A stretch of 64,000 nucleotides of DNA. It comes from Thermothelomyces thermophilus ATCC 42464 (lineage: Eukaryota; Ascomycota; Sordariomycetes; Sordariales; Chaetomiaceae). Within the stretch, counting starts at the first letter, position 1; every line of letters starts with the position of its first letter. Below the pieces are notes generated by a model. That model had not been told where the DNA came from, did no database searches, and saw only the letters and a program-made list of their open reading frames with translations. Below are positions 58,962 to 64,000 of this stretch, piece by piece. Location of the stretch: NCBI RefSeq assembly GCF_000226095.1, contig NC_016472.1:10230001-10294000 (forward strand), written 5' to 3'. Made by a program: the position numbers and the translations under genes.

Positions 58962-61258
58962 ATGCCTCGAATAGCAACCGCGACCTCCAAAAAGCAGTCG
59001 CTCACCTTTGCGCAACTTGCTGCATATGATGACATTCTGACGGATGCTCTCATCGATCGTGTGAGTTGCGCAGTGCCTCTTGCTCGGAGAGGATGAAGAC
59101 TGACCTTCAATAGGTGTACTACTGGACGACAATCCCAAAAAACCGGCCGTCGTACCATCCGTCGCGCGGCGTCAGGGAAGAAGAGATCGCCAAAATCATT
59201 CAAACTCACCTGATCGTCGAGCCGAACCTTGCTGTTGCCGAGGAGAAGCTCCTGTCGACCGATGGCTTGAGAAAGTTCCATGACTCGCTCAAGACAGCCA
59301 AGGAAAGGGAAGATTTCAGGTCCCACCTTCGTCGGTACATGTCCATCTATCTTCCCGACTGCCCATTTGAGGTAAATGCGACAAACCGTTACACGATCGA
59401 ATCGTACGAAGCGAGCATCACAGCACGACGGCCCATCAGGCGCAATGAAGCAATCAAATATTTGGCTGGAATTCAGGTGACGGTTACGCCGGAGGAGGAG
59501 GCCCAGCTGGCCCTTCGAAAGAAGGACTTCAGTCTCGTTGTCAGCAGCAGGAGTAAGCTGACCAGCTTATTCATGGGACCTGCGCGGTTCGCGAATCACG
59601 ACTGCAGCGCAAATGCCCGGCTCGTTACTGGCGGCCAGGCAGGGATCCAGATTTTTGCTTGCAGGGACATTGCGGTTGGAGAGGAAATTACCGTCACCTA
59701 CAGTGAGAGCTACTTCGGTGAGAACAATTGCGAATGTCTCTGCCAAACGTGCGAGGAAAAGGGGGTAAATGGCTGGAGACCCGAGGACGGCGTGTTGTCG
59801 GTTCATAGGAGCATCGAGGACAGCCCGTTCGACGTTGATCAAGGCTACTCGCTGCGGAGCCGGAAACGGGATCGGAGCCTTAGTGTCGCCGGGTCTCGCA
59901 CATCGTCGGTCACCCCGGACATCCGGCCACGTATTCCCAAGGGATCCAGGCGTCGGTCAATGGTGGGAGACAGGGCGTCAACCACTGATTCTCTTGACGG
60001 TGAAAATTTGGCCATGTCCAACGCTTCTCTGAAACGAAAGCTGGACACGGCGGGCTTAAGTTCACCCCCGCTCACGCCGAGCAAGCGTTCACAACCTGAT
60101 CGCTACAGTACTGCCCCAGCTTCCTCCAGCATATCAAGGGGCAGCTCAGCTGTTGGATCCGCCGGCGACTCTGTGGTCTCGGAAGATGGGAAGAGCGCCC
60201 TCACCGAAGTCACGTCCCCGGAGCCTGACAAACCAGGTCCTCTCTTGTCACCGGAGCTTTCACCTGTGAAGCAGAGCGATGCACCGATTGGGCAATTGGT
60301 TGGCGGGCGATTGCCCCACCTGCCCCTAACGTCTGCGGAAACGCTTAAATCAACGTCGATTCTCCCTACAACGGAATCCGATCCTATGCAAGGTCCAGTC
60401 GGCAATGCGTCTACTACAGCATCCTCACCGCCCGACCCGGAGTCCTCCGCGGCAGCAACGTGTGACGTCTCCGGGGATGCTTTGTCTCTATCCACCAGTC
60501 TTCAACTGGAAGAGGTGAAGGACAGGGATTGGAAGGATTTGAAAGAGACTGCTTCTGGAAAGCCTTACACGCACAGTTCAGAAATTGCTCTGGACGCACA
60601 AATCAAAGACACAGAGAATAGCGTTTCACAAGAGGTGGATACGGCGGCACCGGATGGGCTTGATAGAGCAGAACGGCATAGGTCTACACCCGCCAACGAC
60701 CCCAATGACGAGGCAGCCACAGTCACGTCCGCTTCCGCCACAAGGAGAAGGAAACGCGGCATCTCCAACCAGCCCGCTGCAGACCGCCCGCGGAGACGTC
60801 GAGTTCCCGGGGATTACACTCTCACACCGCTCCTCCTCTCGGAGCCGGAAACGGCGTGGATTCACTGTACTAACTGCAACACGGCATTTGTGCAGAAGGA
60901 TGCCTACTTTACAAAAGCCAATTGCTATCGATGCGAGCGGCACTCTAAACTTTACGGTTACGTCTGGCCCAAAACAGCCCCGGAGGGTAAGCACGACAAA
61001 GAGGCGCGGGTGCTCGATCATCGGGAGATCAACCGGTTCCTGCACCCCGAGGATGAAGCAATCATACGCGGCCGGAAGCCGTGGAGGGAGCGCTTGACGG
61101 GCGCGAGTGCTGAGCCCACCAGTGGTGAGGAGCGCGGGCAAGAGTCGCTGCGTAGGGAACCGGATCGATCGAAACCTCGGGCCTCCTCGGATCTTGAGGC
61201 GCCTGCGCGCCGGAGCGGGCGTATCCGGAGGGCAAGCGCAAGAGCGTTAGGGGAATGA
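58962..61258 (+). CDS. SET9: Histone H4 lysine-20 methyltransferase SET9 (KMT5/Suv4-20 type)
   Basis: Predicted exons are 58962-59060 and 59114-61258, giving 747 aa. The N-terminal region (MPRIATATSKKQSLTFAQLA to about residue 125) carries the helical segment typical of Suv4-20/Set9 proteins, ending SHLRRYMSIYLPDCPFEVNA. The SET domain follows, with GPARFANHDCSANARL (NHDC at 194-197, cofactor and active-site pseudoknot), GEEITVTYSESYFGENNC, and post-SET zinc ligands Cys239, Cys241, Cys243 and Cys246. A long Ser/Pro-rich disordered region spans about 260-600. A second conserved block near the C-terminus, WIHCTNCNTAFVQKDAYF ... CYRCERH, has four cysteines in two CXXC pairs and is probably another zinc module. 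Set9 methylates H4K20 and, in fission yeast, supports the Crb2-dependent DNA-damage checkpoint. The intron is 53 nt with GTGAGT and TAG ends. Confidence 0.95.
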
Positions 61259-61946
61259 GTCTCGATTTGCGATTGAGATTATGACCGAACGAGGCAGTGT
61301 GAATGTGTAAGGCATGATGTCCTTAACGGATTGTACTGTTTCTCTTGGTTGCTGCAGCTCAGCATGAACTCCTTACCACCGATCTGAAACGTGTCAGCGA
61401 AGTGCTGTGTATTACACTGTAAATATATACTTTTGCGGACGTGATCTGATCATTAATACCCTCAATTAGAAAAACTTCCCCGACAAGCTGTTGGTTTTGC
61501 TGGTCGGTGAGCATGCTGTGATCTTCGCGGTCCACAATTCAGCGCGGCACGAAGCAGGCCACGGCAGAGACCCACACGGGCTGCAGCTGATGCATCCCGG
61601 TCAACTGTGGTGGAGTGGCTGGGCAAGGATCCCAGACCTTTTCGTGGCGCGCTTGGGTTCAGAGAGCTCCCATCTTCAGGCTACCATTCCTCAACGGCGC
61701 GATCCTAAAGAGAGATATACTCGAATCCTTCAATCGCGTGCCTTCCTTCCGCACAGTTCGATCCTTATTGCACAGTTTCACCATCTCAACTCACCCAGAA
61801 GCTCCAAACCGTTCCCGCGCGCTGCACGTCCTTCGATTCCTTCACTTTACGACCGCAGTCCAACGCCGGCCGAATCTTCGCGCGTTCTTTAAAATCAGCC
61901 AATTGAACCTGCGGCTGGTTTTTTGAGGTCGTAAACACATAATAAA
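61259..61946. other. Intergenic region between SET9 and BTB genes
   Basis: Both neighbours are on the plus strand. The region holds the SET9 3' untranslated region and the BTB promoter; about 61,740-61,900 is pyrimidine-rich. Overlapping small frames near 61,490-61,926 have no recognisable product. Confidence 0.45.
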
Positions 61947-62966
61947 ATGGCGGACAGCTTTAACGAAGCGACAATCGAGGACACGCCGGTCGCCAGCACC
62001 TCTGCCGATACCGCTGCAGGAGCCGACGTCGACATGGCCGAGAGCACACCCGCCGCTACGAGCGAAAACCCTAAGGGCTCCGAGCTTCCCTTTCCCGAGG
62101 GCGTTACCGAGGATCTTATTCCAGAGCGTGTCACCTTCGCGCAGTACCTTTCTACTCCGGTGGTCACCTTACTGGTTGGGTCGGGGGACAACGAGACTAT
62201 CCTGACGGCGCACCAGGGGCTGCTGGTCAAGAGTCCGTATTTTGCCGAGGCTTGTGCCGAATTTGCGGATGATGGGAGCGTGAGTGGCCTTGCCAGTTCA
62301 ATGGGTCATTGGGGAGGAGCTGGCGCTAAATCTGAAACCAGCCGCGTCAAATTGAGCTCCCCGACGAAGACGTGGACGCAATGGGGTCCTTCCTCGAGTT
62401 CTTGTACACAGGCGACTACTTTCCCAAGAAGGTTCCCGGCCAGCGCACTCTCGAGAGGCACCCGTCGGTCCCTGAAGTAGACATGACGGGCGAGCAGCTC
62501 CTCAGGCACGCCAAGATCTACACCCTTGCGGAGAAGTTCGGTCTTACCCACCTCAAGAACCTCGCGTCTAGCAAGATCCACTGCATCAACTCGACCGCTA
62601 AGGGCGAGATTGCCTACGCCCGTTACGTCTACCAGTACACCACCAAGGAGGACACGACCATCCGCGTTCCCGTTGCCAACTTCTGGGCTACCCGCTCCCA
62701 TACCCTTCGCGCTGAGGCCGAGGAAGAATTTCGTAGCCTCTGCTTGGAGTTTCCCGAGTTCGGTTACGACGTGCTTAGTATGTTTCCCTCCTTTTGTCAT
62801 GGAGTCCCATTTTTGGTCTTGTGGTGGCAACGCTGACCCGTTTCTTTTCTCCCTTACAGCTCGCGTACTCGACGAGAAGCTCAAGCGCGAGCGCAACGAA
62901 AAGATGCACCCTGGGACGCCCGGAAGCGCTCGCAAGCGGCCCCGTCACAGCAGCGCGGCGGCTTAG
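61947..62966 (+). CDS. BTB/POZ domain protein
   Basis: Predicted exons are 61947-62279, 62342-62777 and 62860-62966, giving 291 aa. After a disordered, acidic 60-residue start comes a BTB fold: VVTLLVGSGDNETILTAHQG LLVKSPYF in sequence (about 71-98), then ELPDEDVDAMGSFLEFLYTG and QLLRHAKIYTLAEKFGLTHL. The C-terminal end is basic (KLKRERNEKM, then RKRPRH), a possible nuclear signal. Fungal proteins of this type are numerous and mostly uncharacterised; animal relatives are dimers or cullin-3 adaptors, but no Kelch or BACK region is present here, so an adaptor role is only a guess. The introns (62 and 82 nt) have GTGAGT/GTATGT donors and CAG acceptors, and joining restores the core ELPDEDV strand of the fold. 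Confidence 0.9.
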
Positions 62967-63657
62967 GCGGGAAGAATGCGGCGCGGAAGCGCACGGTGGG
63001 AAGCGTTCGTGCGTCTTGTGCTGCTAGCCGGGCGTGGCCTATCATGGCAGTACCTCGGCAGTCCCCATCAGCTGGCCGGCCGCCGTTCTTCGAATGTATA
63101 CTATAGTGCTATCCTTCCTGGGGTTGCCACCCTGGGCCTTCCTTTGCTCAATTGGCTCAAGTGATTGGGTGATGGGTTGACTAGCTTTGGGAAATATGGC
63201 TGGTCAGTTGTACACTTGGCCAGAGAACACCCATGGTTTATAATGCCAATTAGTTAACTGGAGGTGCGTGTATCCTAGGGTTCAAGGTCTAAGTCACCAG
63301 CCACAAACCTTCCTGGGTGGCGCAAGCCAAGGCAATTTGATCATCGACTCTGGAGGCTCGAGATTCGCGGCGTAAACACCCATTGTAACCTCTTTCAAGG
63401 ATCACCCTCTCATAGCAGACGTAGGTGTGAGGAGCTGGCGATACAACACAACACGTTATTAGTATTTGCTCTCCGTTGGGCTCATGATCACACTATTCTC
63501 TTTTGTGTCCCGCGAAATATGGTCGGCACGGCGGCCTCGTCAAGTCAAAGACCATTTCCAGGCCTTTTCAGTAGTCTCTTTAGGAAGTCAAAACTTCGGC
63601 ACGATTGAGGGCTACAAAAGTTGATATTTTCTGCTGCCCCCACACCTCCTCTAGCCT
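62967..63657. other. Intergenic region between BTB gene and tRNA-Lys
   Basis: About 690 bp contain the BTB 3' untranslated region. No gene or repeat is recognisable. Confidence 0.45.
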
Positions 63658-63739
63658 GCCCGGCTAGCTCAATCGGTAGAGCGTGAGACTCTTAAAAAGG
63701 TCCATCTCAAGGTTGTGGGTTCGACCCCCACGTCGGGCT
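63658..63739 (+). tRNA. tRNA-Lys(CTT) with a 9-nt intron
   Basis: The seven-base acceptor stem pairs GCCCGGC with GTCGGGC (one G-U pair). The D arm contains the A box TAGCTCAATCGG, and the T arm GTGGGTTCGACCCCCAC holds the B box GGTTCGACCCC. The anticodon stem TGAGA/TCTCA encloses loop CTCTTA plus A with anticodon CTT. Nine bases (AAAAGGTCC) directly after position 37 are the intron at the canonical site. Mature length would be 73 nt before CCA addition. Confidence 0.95.
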
Positions 63740-63770
63740 CAATTCCCGACAGCGATTGTCTCCTGTCAAC

Positions 63771-63777
63771 TTTTTTT
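63771..63777 (+). terminator. Likely RNA polymerase III terminator (T7)
   Basis: A run of seven T lies about 30 bp downstream of the tRNA-Lys gene, with a second T6 run at 63783-63788. Oligo-T is the polymerase III stop signal. The distance is a little longer than usual. Confidence 0.5.
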
Positions 63778-63791
63778 CTCCATTTTTTCAA

Positions 63792-63818
63792 TCTCTCTTC
63801 TCTCTCTCTCTCTCTCTC
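63792..63818 (+). repeat. CT microsatellite
   Basis: A nearly pure CT dinucleotide run lies downstream of the tRNA and extends the pyrimidine-rich stretch at the window's right end. It may belong to the leader of a gene beyond the window. Confidence 0.8.
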
Positions 63819-64000
63819 CCCCTAACCATGAAATACTGCACACTTATTTGTATTGGGCCCTTTCGCTCTCGTTCTTTATTACCCATCTCCCACAAGCCGC
63901 TACGATGCGCAAAGCATAGCAAAACTTGTTTCTCCCCATCGTCCCCCTTCGCTGGCATCAGATAGCTAGCACCGTACGTCGCTTCGCCTAGCATTTACGA

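Overview
The window is nuclear DNA of a filamentous ascomycete. Short introns (about 50-130 nt, GT...AG, often with a CTAAC or CTGAC branch site) interrupt nearly every gene, the unique DNA is GC-rich, and a repeat block carries the TpA-rich signature of repeat-induced point mutation (RIP). Protein similarity by eye points to Sordariomycetes, probably Sordariales (Chaetomiaceae-like); that placement is inference.

Left arm (1-21,251): a Zn2Cys6 transcription factor (2,687-5,363, +); the vacuolar TRP-type calcium channel Yvc1 (6,751-8,847, -); a large AAA+ ATPase with a DUF7025-type middle region (9,895-13,393, -); about 3 kb with no recognisable gene; a METTL16-type RNA m6A methyltransferase (16,416-18,080, +); an XAP5/FAM50 nuclear protein (18,376-19,660, +); and a small putative membrane protein (19,828-20,271, -).

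Middle (21,257-42,545): a nest of three fossil LTR retrotransposons, resolved from LTRs and target-site duplications. A Ty1/copia element C (minus strand, 169-bp LTRs, TSD CCCTG) was entered by a Ty3/gypsy element A (minus strand, 26,208-41,285, TSD TTAAG), which was entered by a second related gypsy element B (plus strand, 31,405-38,899, TSD GCTGC/GCTAC). All three are broken many times. The RIP footprint is strand-biased in A and B and roughly two-sided in the outermost and oldest, C. The short C LTRs escaped almost untouched.

Right arm (42,546-64,000): a diverged solo copia-type LTR just upstream of a NAD(P)-binding Rossmann protein (43,292-44,122, -); a small hydrophilic protein (44,931-45,224, -); an augmin HAUS3-like protein (45,626-47,446, -); about 2.9 kb without a recognisable gene; a LrgB-family membrane protein (50,354-52,441, +); a Pin1/Ess1 prolyl isomerase (52,885-53,580, -); about 2.4 kb without a recognisable gene; RNA polymerase II subunit RPB9 (55,937-57,111, +) with an unusually long first intron that stays open in frame; mitochondrial ribosomal protein uL14m (57,510-58,015, -); the H4K20 methyltransferase SET9 (58,962-61,258, +); a BTB/POZ protein (61,947-62,966, +); and an intron-containing tRNA-Lys(CTT) (63,658-63,739, +).

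The genes are mostly unrelated housekeeping functions and form no cluster or operon. I found no CRISPR array, phage or defence locus. The most unusual items are the nested-element history with its strand-biased RIP, the swapped U3 region between the two gypsy subfamilies, and the coding-like extension inside the RPB9 intron.
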